From NCBI GenBank assembly GCA_964482515.1, contig CAYZXT010000011.1, forward strand, positions 3,815 through 67,814: a stretch of DNA of 64,000 nucleotides, written 5' to 3'. The stretch comes from CAYZXT01 sp964482515. GTDB taxonomy: Bacteria; Elusimicrobiota; Elusimicrobia; FEN-1173. The position numbers and the translations under genes are program-made. The notes beneath the pieces were generated by a model. It was not told the origin of the DNA, did no database searches, and was given only the letters and a program-made list of their open reading frames with translations. Shown here one piece after another: positions 26,562 to 36,500 of the stretch (the first letter of the stretch is position 1; each line of letters opens with the position of its first letter).

Positions 26562-26579
26562 TCGGCAAAGGAGACGAAC

Positions 26580-27707
26580 ATGGAAAACGTCGGCGGAACA
26601 GCGAGCGTTGAAGAATTTCTACGGACGATCTATGAAAAAGGCGCCAGTGACCTGCATCTGAAAGTGGGCCGGCCGCCGCTCATGAGGCTCCGCGGCGATT
26701 TGGTCCCCATGGAAGGCCTGCCCGCCCTCTCGCCCCAGGACACTCAGCGCTACATCTATTCGGTCATCAACTCCGACCAGCAAAAAAGGCTGGAAGAGGA
26801 GAAAGAGCTGGATTTCTCGTTCTTCGTGCGCGGGATGGCCCGTTTCCGCGGCAACGCCTTCTTTCAGAAAGGCGTTCTGGGCGCCGTGTTCCGCCTGATA
26901 CCGGCGAAAATCCCCACGCTGGAAGAAATGGGTTTTCCGGACGTCCTCAAAGAACTCGCCAACAAGCGGCAGGGACTGTTCCTGGTCACGGGGCCCACGG
27001 GTTCCGGCAAAACCACCACCCTCGCGGCGCTCATCGATTATCTCAACTCCACCATGCCGGTGCACATCATCACCATCGAGGACCCCATCGAGTTCGTCTA
27101 CCAGGACAAGATGGCCGAGGTGAACCAGCGGGAGATCGGTTCGGACACGGCGAGCTTCCCGGAAGCCCTCCGCCGGGCGCTGCGGCAGGACCCCGACGTC
27201 ATCCTGATCGGAGAACTGCGCGATCCCGTCACCATCACCACGGCGCTCACCGCGGCCGAAACCGGACACCTGGTGTTCGGGACCGTTCATACCAATGATT
27301 CCAAGCAGACCATCGACCGGATCATCGACACCTTTCCGCCGGAGGCGCAACACCAGATGCGGATGCAGTTGGCGAAGTGCCTGAACGCGATCGTCTCCCA
27401 GCGCCTGCTCAAACGGCGCGACGGCAAGGGGCGCGTGGCCGTGCAGGAGATCATGATCAACACGCCCACGGTGCAGAAGATGATCGAGGAGAACAAGATC
27501 GGCGCCATCGGCAAGGCCATCGAGGATTCGGCTGCCTTCTATAAGATGCAGTCCTTCAACCAGGCGCTTCTGGCCAACATCAAGGCGAAGCTGATCAGCA
27601 CGGAAGAGGCCCTGGCATTCTCCAACAACCCCAACGATTTGAAGATCCGGCTGCAATCGGAAGGCATCATGGAATCCCGGGCGGACATCCCGTCAGGACT
27701 GCAATAA
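26580..27707 (+). CDS. Type IV pilus retraction ATPase, PilT/PilU family (second of two)
   Basis: This 375-residue paralogue has GASDLHLKVGRPPLMRLRG, Walker A GPTGSGKTTTLAALIDYLN, IITIEDPIEFVYQDK, Walker B DVILIGELRD and the His box TGHLVFGTVHTND. It differs from the first copy in the C-terminal region: the LIREGK stretch is replaced by KMIEENKIGAIGKAIED, and the end resembles PilU/PilT2-type paralogues that assist retraction. The start ATG 26580 has AAAGGAGACGAAC upstream. The downstream cNMP/GAF gene starts 18 bases after its stop, which links signal sensing to the pilus motor. Confidence 0.92.
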   Translation: MENVGGTASVEEFLRTIYEKGASDLHLKVGRPPLMRLRGDLVPMEGLPALSPQDTQRYIYSVINSDQQKRLEEEKELDFSFFVRGMARFRGNAFFQKGVLGAVFRLIPAKIPTLEEMGFPDVLKELANKRQGLFLVTGPTGSGKTTTLAALIDYLNSTMPVHIITIEDPIEFVYQDKMAEVNQREIGSDTASFPEALRRALRQDPDVILIGELRDPVTITTALTAAETGHLVFGTVHTNDSKQTIDRIIDTFPPEAQHQMRMQLAKCLNAIVSQRLLKRRDGKGRVAVQEIMINTPTVQKMIEENKIGAIGKAIEDSAAFYKMQSFNQALLANIKAKLISTEEALAFSNNPNDLKIRLQSEGIMESRADIPSGLQ

Positions 27708-27725
27708 ATCAGGAAAGGAAAACAA

Positions 27726-28694
27726 ATGGTTCCAGCCAAAACGCTCAAGCAATTTCCAGTCTTCGTCCACTTGCCCGATGACGTCGTCGCCCGGCTCGCC
27801 AAGAACATGGAGCAGGAGACTTTCGCCGGCGACGGGGTCGTCTTTCCGGAAGGGAAGCCCGGCGACGCGATCTATTTCGTCGTTTCCGGCGAGGTGATCA
27901 TCAAGAAGATCATCGACGCGGGGCAGAACCTTTCCAAAGTGGTGGCGGTCCTGGGGCCGGGGGAATTCTTCGGCGAGATGGCGCTGTTGGAAAGCGTGCC
28001 GCGTTCCGCCGCCGCGGTGGCCCACGGGCCCGTGACGCTTTTCCGCCTGTCGAAACAGGAGTTCGACCGGCTGTTGGACTCCGACGCCAAGGTGGCGCTG
28101 GAGCTCTTCCGCGGCTTGGTCGGTACCTTGAGCCTGCGGCTCCGCCAGACCACACGCGAGATGGTGGCCATTTTTGAGGTGGGGCGCGCCATCGCCCAGC
28201 AGCACGACATCAAGCCCTTGGCCGAGAAAATATTGAACCAGATTTGCGGGTCCTTTGATGAGAGCGTGTTCGGAGGGTTTTTCCACTGGAATGAATTCTC
28301 CGTGGAGTATGAACTGCTGGCCGCTGAGGGGGCCTTTCCCCCGGCGCTGCGTGCCAACCGACTGAAGGTGGATCCCCTGGTGCAATGGCTGTCGCAAAAA
28401 AGGGAATGCCTGCTTTCAGCGGACTGGGCGGAGGACGACCGTTTTCAACCGAAGGCCCGGGAGGAATGGCCGGGGGTCTGCTCGCTTTTGGTCGTTCCTC
28501 TCGTGGGCACCACCGGTTTGCTGGGTTTCATTGTGGTCGGCCACGGTGAAAAAACCAACGTTTTCGCCGCGGCTCATCGCCAGATGGTGGCCGGCATTTC
28601 CAATCTCGTGACGGTGAGTCTGGAGAACGCTTCCTACCGCCAGGACGCCGCTGCCCGCCAGCGCCTCGAAAGCGCCAAGCAGTTTAGGTACTAG
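27726..28694 (+). CDS. Cyclic-nucleotide-binding plus GAF domain protein
   Basis: Residues about 5-125 form a cNMP-binding (CAP_ED) fold: FVHLPDDVVARLAKNMEQ, GDAIYFVVSGEVIIKK and the phosphate-binding-cassette-like PGEFFGEMALLESVPRSAAAVA. In that cassette, FGEMALL and RSA match the usual FGE(M/L)ALL...RSA pattern. Residues about 145-310 look like a GAF-type sensor domain. No helix-turn-helix follows, so this is not a CRP-type regulator but a stand-alone signalling protein. It sits 18 bases after the second pilT gene and probably modulates pilus retraction; that role is an inference. Confidence 0.85.
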   Translation: MVPAKTLKQFPVFVHLPDDVVARLAKNMEQETFAGDGVVFPEGKPGDAIYFVVSGEVIIKKIIDAGQNLSKVVAVLGPGEFFGEMALLESVPRSAAAVAHGPVTLFRLSKQEFDRLLDSDAKVALELFRGLVGTLSLRLRQTTREMVAIFEVGRAIAQQHDIKPLAEKILNQICGSFDESVFGGFFHWNEFSVEYELLAAEGAFPPALRANRLKVDPLVQWLSQKRECLLSADWAEDDRFQPKAREEWPGVCSLLVVPLVGTTGLLGFIVVGHGEKTNVFAAAHRQMVAGISNLVTVSLENASYRQDAAARQRLESAKQFRY

Positions 28695-28784
28695 GTCCCG
28701 CGGCTTTCCCTTCTTTCGTCAAAAAAGCTAAAATCCCCTTCCGATGATCACCGCTCAAACGCCGTTCCCCGGCATTCATCCACG

Positions 28785-29204
28785 ATGACGCTCCGCCCCA
28801 AGGACTTTTTGGCGCTGGGGCGTTTGGCCGCCCGATGTGCCGACGATAAAAAAGCGATCGACGTCCGCCTGCTGGACGTGCGGCGTCTGACCAGCGTCGC
28901 GGATTATTTTCTCCTCGCCTCCGCCCTTTCCCAAACACAGCTACAAGCGGTCTACGACCATATCGCCGACGAGATCAAAAAAGAGTTCGGGCAGCACCTC
29001 CTCCACCGTGAAGGGGTCGGGAGCGCCCATTGGACCGTTCTGGATTACGGCGGACTTGTGGTGCACCTCTTCCATCAAAACTCACGAGGCTTCTATGATT
29101 TGGAGCGTCTGTGGGAAGGCGCCAAGCTCGTGGAGAGCGATTCGGTCAAACCGAAGTCCAAGGCCGCGCCCAAGAAAACCGGCAAGAAAGTCCGCGCGCG
29201 ATGA
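28785..29204 (+). CDS. rsfS: Ribosomal silencing factor RsfS (Iojap family)
   Basis: RsfS binds ribosomal protein L14 and prevents subunit joining under starvation. The 139-residue product has the family core: ADDKKAIDVRLLDVRRLTSVADYFLLASALSQTQLQAV, and then GSAHWTVLDYGGLVVHLF near residues 83-101, which correspond to the usual (D/E)xG...W.LxDxGDVxVHxF motif. A lysine-rich tail (KPKSKAAPKKTGKKVR) is added at the C-terminus. The stop overlaps the start of argS (ATGA), and the upstream nadD-yqeK genes are its common neighbours. Confidence 0.95.
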   Translation: MTLRPKDFLALGRLAARCADDKKAIDVRLLDVRRLTSVADYFLLASALSQTQLQAVYDHIADEIKKEFGQHLLHREGVGSAHWTVLDYGGLVVHLFHQNSRGFYDLERLWEGAKLVESDSVKPKSKAAPKKTGKKVRAR

Positions 29205-30886
29205 AGTCGGAAGTTGAACAGATCCTTTCGCGGGCGCTGGACGCCTGGAAAACCGCCCAAACCCCCGCCTTTCCCGGCGGCAGCGCCGCCGTTTCCGTGG
29301 AAATACCTCCATCCAACATCCCCGGCGACCTGGCGTCCAACCTGCCGATGGCGCTGGCGAAGCAACTGAAGAAAGCCCCCCGCGCCGTCGCCCAGGATCT
29401 GATCGCCCAACTGCCGGAGCAGTCCGTCATCGAGAAAGTGGAGATCGCCGGACCGGGTTTCCTGAATATTTTCCTTCGCTCCTCTTGGCTGGTGGAGGAA
29501 CTGCGGGCCATCCTGAAAAAGCGCCAGGCCTACGCGCGCCAGATCCCTGCGGGCCAGAGCAAGGTCCTTTTGGAGTTCGTCTCCGCCAATCCCAATGGCC
29601 CGCTCCACGTGGGGCACGGCCGCGGCGCGGCCCTGGGCGATTCCCTGGCGCGGATCCTGCGCCACCTGGGCCACGAAGTGTCGACGGAATATTACGTCAA
29701 CAACATGGGCAACCAGATGGAGAACCTGGGGGCCTCGGTGTTGTGGCGCTGCCTGGAGATCCGGCCCGATTACGCCGACCCGGAGGAAAAAGCCCTCCTC
29801 GATTCCAAAAAGCCCGAAGACCTCTATAAAGGGGAATACATCAAGGACATCGCCCGCGACGTTTTGGCGGAATTTCCCGACCCGGCGAAACGCCCCCGCG
29901 GCATACAATTTTTCAAAGAAAAAGGGATCAGCCACATGCTGCGCGTGATCGGCGACGACTTGAAGCGCTTCAACGTGCGGATGGACAATTGGTTTCTCGA
30001 ATCGCAGCTTCACGCGGGCGGCGCGGTCGACAAAGCGTTGGATGCGCTGAGACAGAACGGATATTTGAAGGAAGAAGAGGGCGCGCTTTGGTTCTTGTCG
30101 ACGAAGTTCGGCGACGACAAGGACCGCGTGATCAAGCGTGCCGATGAGCGCCCCACCTATTTCGCCGCTGACATCGCCTACCACGCGCAGAAATACGACC
30201 GCGGTTTCCAGTGGATGATTGACGTCTGGGGCACGGACCACCACGGCTACGTCCAGCGCATCAAGGCCGTCGTCCAGGCCCTGGGGCGTGACCCGGATTC
30301 ACTGACGATCCTGCTCTATCAGCTCGTCACGCTTTTGCGCGACGGAAAACCCGTGGCCATGTCCACGCGCACCGGGGAGTTCGTCACGCTGCAGGAGGTC
30401 GTGGAAGAGGTGGGGACGGACGCCGCGCGGTTCTTTTTCGCCATGCGCGGCCCCAACAGCCATTTGGAGTTCGACCTCGACCTGGCGAAACGCCACGCGC
30501 CGGAGAACCCGGTGTTCTACGTTCAGTACGTCCACGCGCGCTGCTGCTCCCTGTTTCGCGAAGCGGACAAGCGCGGCATAGCCGTCGGCAATCTGGACGG
30601 TTTTTCAATGCCGGCGCGGCTGGAGCCCGCCGAACGCGCGCTTCTGATCAAGCTGGCGTCCTATCCGGACGCGATACGACAATGCGGCCAGGACCTGTCG
30701 CCCCACCACTTGACGGCCTACCTCATGTCCCTGGCCGGGGAATATCATCGTTTTTATGAAAACTGCCAGGTGCTGGACCAGCCGGCGGAGATCACGGCGT
30801 TCAGGCTCGCTTTGGTGGACGCCGTCCGCACCTTGATCGCCGGCGGCCTCGATTTGCTAGGTGTCTCCTCTCCTCAGGAAATGTGA
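29201..30886 (+). CDS. argS: Arginyl-tRNA synthetase
   Basis: ArgS charges tRNA-Arg in translation. The 561-residue class I synthetase carries NPNGPLHVGHGRGAALGD (HIGH motif) near residue 128 and the degenerate KMSKS equivalent VAMSTRTGEFVTL near residue 386. The N-terminal additional domain includes GPGFLNIFL, and the C-terminal anticodon-binding DALR domain has YVHARCCSLFREA and ends normally. The frame is open upstream to 29111, but ATG 29201, which overlaps the rsfS stop, gives the family N-terminus. It is the last gene of the cluster before a new promoter. Confidence 0.96.
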   Translation: MKSEVEQILSRALDAWKTAQTPAFPGGSAAVSVEIPPSNIPGDLASNLPMALAKQLKKAPRAVAQDLIAQLPEQSVIEKVEIAGPGFLNIFLRSSWLVEELRAILKKRQAYARQIPAGQSKVLLEFVSANPNGPLHVGHGRGAALGDSLARILRHLGHEVSTEYYVNNMGNQMENLGASVLWRCLEIRPDYADPEEKALLDSKKPEDLYKGEYIKDIARDVLAEFPDPAKRPRGIQFFKEKGISHMLRVIGDDLKRFNVRMDNWFLESQLHAGGAVDKALDALRQNGYLKEEEGALWFLSTKFGDDKDRVIKRADERPTYFAADIAYHAQKYDRGFQWMIDVWGTDHHGYVQRIKAVVQALGRDPDSLTILLYQLVTLLRDGKPVAMSTRTGEFVTLQEVVEEVGTDAARFFFAMRGPNSHLEFDLDLAKRHAPENPVFYVQYVHARCCSLFREADKRGIAVGNLDGFSMPARLEPAERALLIKLASYPDAIRQCGQDLSPHHLTAYLMSLAGEYHRFYENCQVLDQPAEITAFRLALVDAVRTLIAGGLDLLGVSSPQEM

Positions 30887-30917
30887 CCAAGCCGCTCCAT
30901 CTTTGATTTGTTGCCGC

Positions 30918-30946
30918 TTGCAAACCGTCCGAATTCGGTCCATACT
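30918..30946 (+). promoter_or_regulatory. Probable promoter with internal palindrome for the response-regulator gene
   Basis: TTGCAA (30918-30923) and CATACT (30941-30946) are spaced by 17 bases and match four of six positions of each sigma-70 box. The spacer holds a perfect 10-base palindrome, CCGAATTCGG at 30929-30938, which could be a repressor or autoregulatory site. The gene starts 15 bases after the -10 box. Confidence 0.45.
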
Positions 30947-30960
30947 GATCAAGCCAACAT

Positions 30961-31641
30961 ATGCCGGATAAAATCCTGATTGTCGACGATAACGCGGATT
31001 TCGCGCTTCTGATTTCCGTGCTCCTGAAGGAGAAGGGCTACCTGACGGTTTCCGTCCAAAGCGCGGAGAACGCCTTGGAGGAAGTTCGCCTGGCGCCTTA
31101 CGATTTGGTGGTTTTGGATTTGAACCTTCCCGGCCTTTCAGGCATGAAGACGTGCCAGCTGATCAAGCAGAGCCCGGCCACGTCTCGCATCCCCGTGTTG
31201 ATGTTGACGGGACAGGACGACAGGCTTTCCAAGCTGGACGCGCTGCGCATCGGCGCGGACGATTACCTGGTGAAATCGCCGGATACCGCCGAGTTCGTCG
31301 CCCGCGTTGAGGCGCTCCTCCGCCGCTCAAAATATTCCTCTACGCCCGATAGGGTTTTCGAGGAGGGGGACGTACGTCTGGACGTGGAGCGATACGAGGT
31401 GCTGGTGAAGGGAACGCCCGTCAAGCTGCGGCCCAAGGAATTTCAGATTTTGAAGCTGCTGCTCGAAAAAGAAGGGCGCGTTGTTCCCCGAAAAATGATT
31501 TTTGAGTCCGTCTGGGGCGAACATGTCGTCACGCCCCATACCCTGGAGGTCCACATCGACAACCTCCGCGAAAAGCTTGGCCCATGCGCTTCGTATCTTG
31601 AAACGATTCATGGCGCCGGTTATAAATTCCAAAAACCCTAA
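30961..31641 (+). CDS. OmpR/PhoB-type response regulator
   Basis: A 226-residue two-component regulator. The receiver domain has the acidic pair in IVDDNADFA, the phospho-acceptor Asp53 in LVVLDLNLPGLSGMK, the conserved threonine in MLTGQDD and the lysine in YLVKSPDTAEFVARVEALLRR. Residues about 133-226 form a winged-helix DNA-binding domain (RPKEFQILKLLLEKEGRVV, ...TLEVHIDNLREKLG, IHGAGYKF). No kinase gene is adjacent; the nearest histidine kinase in the window is at 55197-57041. The gene has its own probable promoter and a terminator at 31665-31706. Confidence 0.92.
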   Translation: MPDKILIVDDNADFALLISVLLKEKGYLTVSVQSAENALEEVRLAPYDLVVLDLNLPGLSGMKTCQLIKQSPATSRIPVLMLTGQDDRLSKLDALRIGADDYLVKSPDTAEFVARVEALLRRSKYSSTPDRVFEEGDVRLDVERYEVLVKGTPVKLRPKEFQILKLLLEKEGRVVPRKMIFESVWGEHVVTPHTLEVHIDNLREKLGPCASYLETIHGAGYKFQKP

Positions 31642-31664
31642 CGAAACCCATCCCAAAAAAACAT

Positions 31665-31706
31665 AAACGCGCTCGTGCCGCTTGCCGCGGTTCGGGCGCG
31701 TTTCTT
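31665..31706. terminator. Bidirectional terminator between convergent genes
   Basis: AAACGCGC at 31665-31672 pairs with GCGCGTTT at 31696-31703. TTTCTTT follows on the plus strand, and a run of seven Ts follows on the minus strand (the A-run at 31655-31661). It separates the response regulator (+) from the beta-helix gene (-). Confidence 0.8.
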
Positions 31707-31720
31707 TATAAGGGGGGCAG

Positions 31721-33484
31721 TTATCGGAGCCTGAGATTAACGGGCGCGGCGGGGGGGGTGGGGCTGCCTCCTCCGCTCCCGTATTCATAGGCGCCGATAT
31801 CGGGAGCGGAACCGCTATAGGGCAGGTTGACGCCGGCGCCGTTGGCCCAGGAGATGGACCGGTTCACCGTGACGGTGTTGCTGGTGTAATCGATGGCCGT
31901 GACAGTTACCAGCTCGTTTCCGACCATGATCTGGTCCGGCGCGATCATCCCGTTATAGCCGGCGTGGAAATAAAGGGCGTCGGCCACGGGGACCACGGTG
32001 CCTGATCCGGCAGAGGTGGTGTTGGTGAGGTTCACGCCGTCGTCAATTCCCTGGCTGCCGGCTTGGAGGTTGAAGTCAAAAGAGCCATCAAAAGGATCGG
32101 ACGCATTCCCGGTGTTGTAGGCGGTGAAAGTGGGAGCCGTTTGAATGTTGCCGAATACATTGGCCGCGTGATTGGTTTGGAACCAAGCCACGGTGTTGGG
32201 GTTCCCTGTACGGGTGTTGGCCAAGACGAGTTCATTGGCCGCTTGTTTATATAGGATGTTCCCCGCGACCACAACGCCGAACCAGGGCGCTGGGGGGCGG
32301 TTGGCCGCCGTTTCCAGGCCCAGCCAAAGGATGACATTTTGTCCGGCGCCCCCGGCCTGTCCCTGCACGGCGAGGTTGTCGTAGAAGATGTTGTTTTTCA
32401 CCTGGTGGCTGCCCTGTGGCGCGCCGGTGTATCCAAAGTCCGTGATTTCCAAGCCTGTCCCGGATTGGGTGGCCAAGAGGTTTTGCCATATGCCGTTGTG
32501 CACGACCGTGTTATGAAAAAAGTGGTTTCCGACGGTGCTGACCGTGTCCGTCCCCCAAGTTTGCATGTCGATGCCCCAGCCGCCGGCGTCCCGCATGACG
32601 TTGCGTCGGATGATGTTGTAGTTGGAGTTGCAATGAATGTGCATGCCGCCGTGCAACTCCGAATTGTAGCCGGCCTGGATGAAGGTGTTCCCTTCGGCCA
32701 GGTTCCAACGGAAGTTGCTGGTGGGCGTGTTGGGCCGGTTGGTCATCTCCAGGCCCTTTTCGATGGGGTTTGAAAAAGTGTTGTTTCGGATCATGTTGGA
32801 ATAACCCCCGTCAATTTGGAGGCCCGCGTGCCCGGCGGAACCGATGAAGCAGTTTTCAACCAGGTTGTGGTGCGCGCCGCCGTTCAACTGGACGGCGTCG
32901 CCGCCGTTATTGTAAGGGTCGCCGTAGATGCCCCACCCGCTGATGAAGCAATTCAAAATCTTGTTGTAGCTGGCGGCCTGGAGCTCGATACCGTTCCATC
33001 CCACCCCGGTGGAGGGGCCGGTGAATGTGAAGCTGGAATTACGGATTTCGCAGTAGGTGCTGTTTATCAGTAAAAGCCAGCTTCCCCAGTTGGGGAGGAC
33101 GTCTCGAATGATGAGTCCATCGATGTGGATATAGTTCCGGTCCGTGAGGTCGACAATGCTGTAGGCGTCTTCCAGGATGGCCACTTCGCCGAGATAATTG
33201 CGAAAGGTGATGGGGTTGCCCGCGGCGCCGGAACGGGCGGGGCGGAGAACGGCGTTGTTTCCGCCGGTGGCGGTGTAGCTTCCCGCTCGGATGTAAACCG
33301 TGTCGCCCGGCATGGCCGTGTTGGCGGCGTGGGCGATATTCCGCCAGGGTTGGGCCAAGTTGCCGGGGTTGGCATCGTTGCCGCTGGTGGATACGTAATA
33401 GGACGCCGTCCAAGCCGGGGCGACGGCGACCGCGAAAATTGCGGCGAAAAGAATGGAGAACCGATGGGAATGCTTTTGGATCAT
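31721..33484 (-). CDS. Secreted right-handed parallel beta-helix protein (shorter paralogue)
   Basis: This 587-residue exported protein has a signal peptide ending near WTASYYV. It opens with SYYVSTSGNDANPGNLAQPW and GDTVYIRAGSYTATGG, the DUF1565/beta-helix start common to polysaccharide-active proteins. Repeated turns of the N-x-I-x-x-N type follow (YNKILNCFISGWGIYG, HHNLVENCFIGSAGHAGL, NMIRNNTFSNPI, YNIIRRNVMRDAGGWG). It ends with PDIGAYEYG and a short proline/alanine tail stopping at APVNLRLR, which looks like the beginning of a fibronectin-type domain that is absent. It lacks the Ig/Fn3 domains and C-terminal sorting domain of its neighbour. GGAGA lies upstream of ATG 33484. Substrate unknown. 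Confidence 0.88.
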   Translation of the reverse strand: MIQKHSHRFSILFAAIFAVAVAPAWTASYYVSTSGNDANPGNLAQPWRNIAHAANTAMPGDTVYIRAGSYTATGGNNAVLRPARSGAAGNPITFRNYLGEVAILEDAYSIVDLTDRNYIHIDGLIIRDVLPNWGSWLLLINSTYCEIRNSSFTFTGPSTGVGWNGIELQAASYNKILNCFISGWGIYGDPYNNGGDAVQLNGGAHHNLVENCFIGSAGHAGLQIDGGYSNMIRNNTFSNPIEKGLEMTNRPNTPTSNFRWNLAEGNTFIQAGYNSELHGGMHIHCNSNYNIIRRNVMRDAGGWGIDMQTWGTDTVSTVGNHFFHNTVVHNGIWQNLLATQSGTGLEITDFGYTGAPQGSHQVKNNIFYDNLAVQGQAGGAGQNVILWLGLETAANRPPAPWFGVVVAGNILYKQAANELVLANTRTGNPNTVAWFQTNHAANVFGNIQTAPTFTAYNTGNASDPFDGSFDFNLQAGSQGIDDGVNLTNTTSAGSGTVVPVADALYFHAGYNGMIAPDQIMVGNELVTVTAIDYTSNTVTVNRSISWANGAGVNLPYSGSAPDIGAYEYGSGGGSPTPPAAPVNLRLR

Positions 33485-33520
33485 GATAGAGTCTCCATTA
33501 AACTAAATTTAATTGTCCAA

Positions 33521-36500
33521 TTACCGAATGATGACGAACTTTCCCTTCGTTGGCTTGTTTTGGTCGTTCAACGCAAGGTAGAAGTAGAGACCGGAGGCGG
33601 CAAAGTCGCCGGAGTCATCTTTCAGGTCCCACGCGGCGCTGCCGTTCACCGCGGTCAGCGTTTTGACCCATTGGCCGGAGGTTGTGAATATCTTGACGGT
33701 GGCGGTCAGCGGCATGTTGGTGAATGTGATGGGCTGTCCAGCGTGTTTGTCCATACGCCAGGGATTGGGATGAATTTTTACGCTATCGAATGTTCCCGGG
33801 GCCAGGGTGATGACGGCGCTGGCTTCGGGGGAGGCCACGCCGATTTTGTCGACGGCGCGCAGTGAGATTTCGTAATCGCCGGCATCTAAATCGAGGGGCG
33901 AGAGATCTATGCTCGCCTGGGTCGTGTTTATGGCTTTGGCGGCGGATACGGCGCTAGGTGCGGTCGAAGGCGCGGCAATGTTAAGCCGGCGCAGGCGCCA
34001 TTCAAAATGGTGGATGTTGTACCCCTCCGGATAATCGACTTTGATCAGGTCCCCGGGTTTGATGAAGCGCGGCAGACGCAATACCGGGGCCGGCAGCGGG
34101 CGTTGTACGGTGATCTGGATGATCGCGGACGCCGACGGCTGTCCTTGATCATCGAGGGCGATGGCGGTGAAGACGTAGGAGCCGCTGAACGGCGGAGAAT
34201 AGTCGAGCGCGTAGGGTTCGGCGGTTTTGATGCCGATTTGGGCTCCTCCCTGGTAAAATCTGACCGAGGCGACGGAGCCGTCGAGGTCCGACGCCGTGGC
34301 GAAGAGCGTGAGGGTGGAACCGAGTACGTAAGGCGTGCTCTGCGTTATCATCATCGACACGGTGGGCGGGTGATTGGTTCCTGCGGGGTGAGAAAGTGTG
34401 ACGAACTGCGGCGTGCCTCCTGATTGGGCGAGGTTGCCGGCGGCGTCGCGGGAGCGGACGCGGAAATAATAGGTGGCGCCATTGGAGAGCCCTGAGAGGG
34501 TGGTTTGGTGGGACAGGGCCAAGTCGGTGTTCAATGTCGAAGAGAGGGACATGGCGGTGGTGGTGCCGTAATTGATCTGGGTGTCGGCGAGTTCATCGGT
34601 AATCCAGGTAATGGTGGCGCTGGAGAACCCAACTCCGTAAGCTATGAAGCTGATGACGGGCGGCGTTGTGTCGGGCAACGCCTGGGTTTTGAAGGTGGAG
34701 GTGCTGGACAGTGCGAGGTTGCCGGCAGCGTCGCGGGAACGGACNNNNNNNNNNNNNNNNNNNNNNNNNNNNNNNNNNNNNNNNNNNNNNNNNNNNNNNN
34801 NNNNNNNNNNNNNNNNNNNNNNNNNNNNNNNNNNNNNNNNNNNNGCGTCGCGGGAACGGACGCGGTAGTAATAGGTGGTGTTGGCGGCGAGACCGGTGAG
34901 GAGGACGGAGTGTGCGGTGGCGGTGGAGCTGTTGAGCGCGCTGGATAAGGTGAGCGCCAAGGTTGTACCGTAATCCACCTGGGTGTCGGAAAGTTCATTG
35001 GTGGTCCACGAAATGGTGGCGCTGGAAACATGGACGGCGGAGGCGCTCACCGCGCCGATGACGGGCGGGGTCGTGTCGGCCGAGATGTTAACCGTGATTC
35101 CAGCGGATGTCGTTTGGGTGTTGTTATTATCGGTGGCTACTGCTGTGACGGTGTAGGTCCCCGTTGAGGAGGGGACCCAGTTTATGGAATAGGGGCTGCT
35201 GATGTCTGTTCCGATCATGACCCCCGCGGCGTAGAAAGCCACTTGGGAGACTGAGCCATCCGAATCCGATGCAGTGGCATTTAGCGTTACGGTGGATCCA
35301 AGGACAAAGGAGGAATTGTTCACGGGCGCCGTCATGGACACGGAAGGAGGCGAGTTGCTTCCGCCGAATGCGGATTCATAGGCCCCCATGTCTGGGCCGG
35401 AGCCGTTGAAGGGAAGATTGACACCGGCTCCGTTGGCCCAGCTGATCGAGCGATTGACAGTAATCTGGTTGGATGTGTAGTTGATGGACTGGATGGTGAC
35501 GACTTCACTTCCCACTTGAATTTCGTCCGGAGCGATCATGCCTTGATACCCGTCGTGGAAGTAGCTGGCGTCGGTGACGGGGATCACCGTGCCCGATCCC
35601 GCGGAGGTCGTGTTGGTCAAATTAACGCCTTGATCGATGCCGGGGCTTCCGGCTTGAAGGTGAAAATCATAGGTCCCATCCAGGGCGTTCAACAGCGTTC
35701 CCGGGCTGTAGGTGGTGAACGACGGCGACTGCTGGATATTCCCGCCGAAGTTTGCGGAAACGTTCGTGTTAAACCAGGTGACGGGATGTTCTCCGCTGCC
35801 GTTGACCGCCAGGATGTTATCCGACGCGTTCTGATAGAAGAATGCATTCCCGCGAAAACTGTTTGTTCCCAGCGGGATATAAATTTCCACGGCGTGGATG
35901 CGGGTATTGCCTGCCGGGGCGTTATTGGGTTGGTTATCGAAGAAGATATTGTTTTTGAACATGTTCCCGTTTACCGGCAGGTAGCTGTAACCGAAGTTGT
36001 CCATCATGATGGCTGAGGGGCCCCAGTCCACGAGGTTGCCGCCGGAACCGTTCGGAAAGCCGTTGGGATCGATCTTGTTGTGTGCGAAGACGTTGTTATA
36101 GAAACGGTTGTCGCTGCAGGTATAAACCGTATCTCCGGAGACGTCCCAGACGACGCAGTCCACGGCCTGGAGGCTGGCGTCGGTCATGATATTGCGGCGG
36201 ATGATGTTTTGGTAGGAGGCGAGGTGGAGGTGCATGCCACCGTGGTTCTCGATATTGTATCCGGCTTGGCGAAATGTGTTCCCTTCGACCAGGTTGCGGT
36301 AGGTCGTGTTCTGAGTGCGATCCGTCAGTTCGAGTCCCTTTTCGATGTCGTTGGCGAAGGTGTTGTTGCGGACGATGTTTTCATGGGCGGTCTGAATTTG
36401 GAGGCTGGCATGCATGGCGCTGCCGAAGTAGTTGTTTTCGAAGAGATTGTGGTGGCTGCCGCCGTTGACATGTACGGCGTCGCCGCCGCAGTTATAGTTG

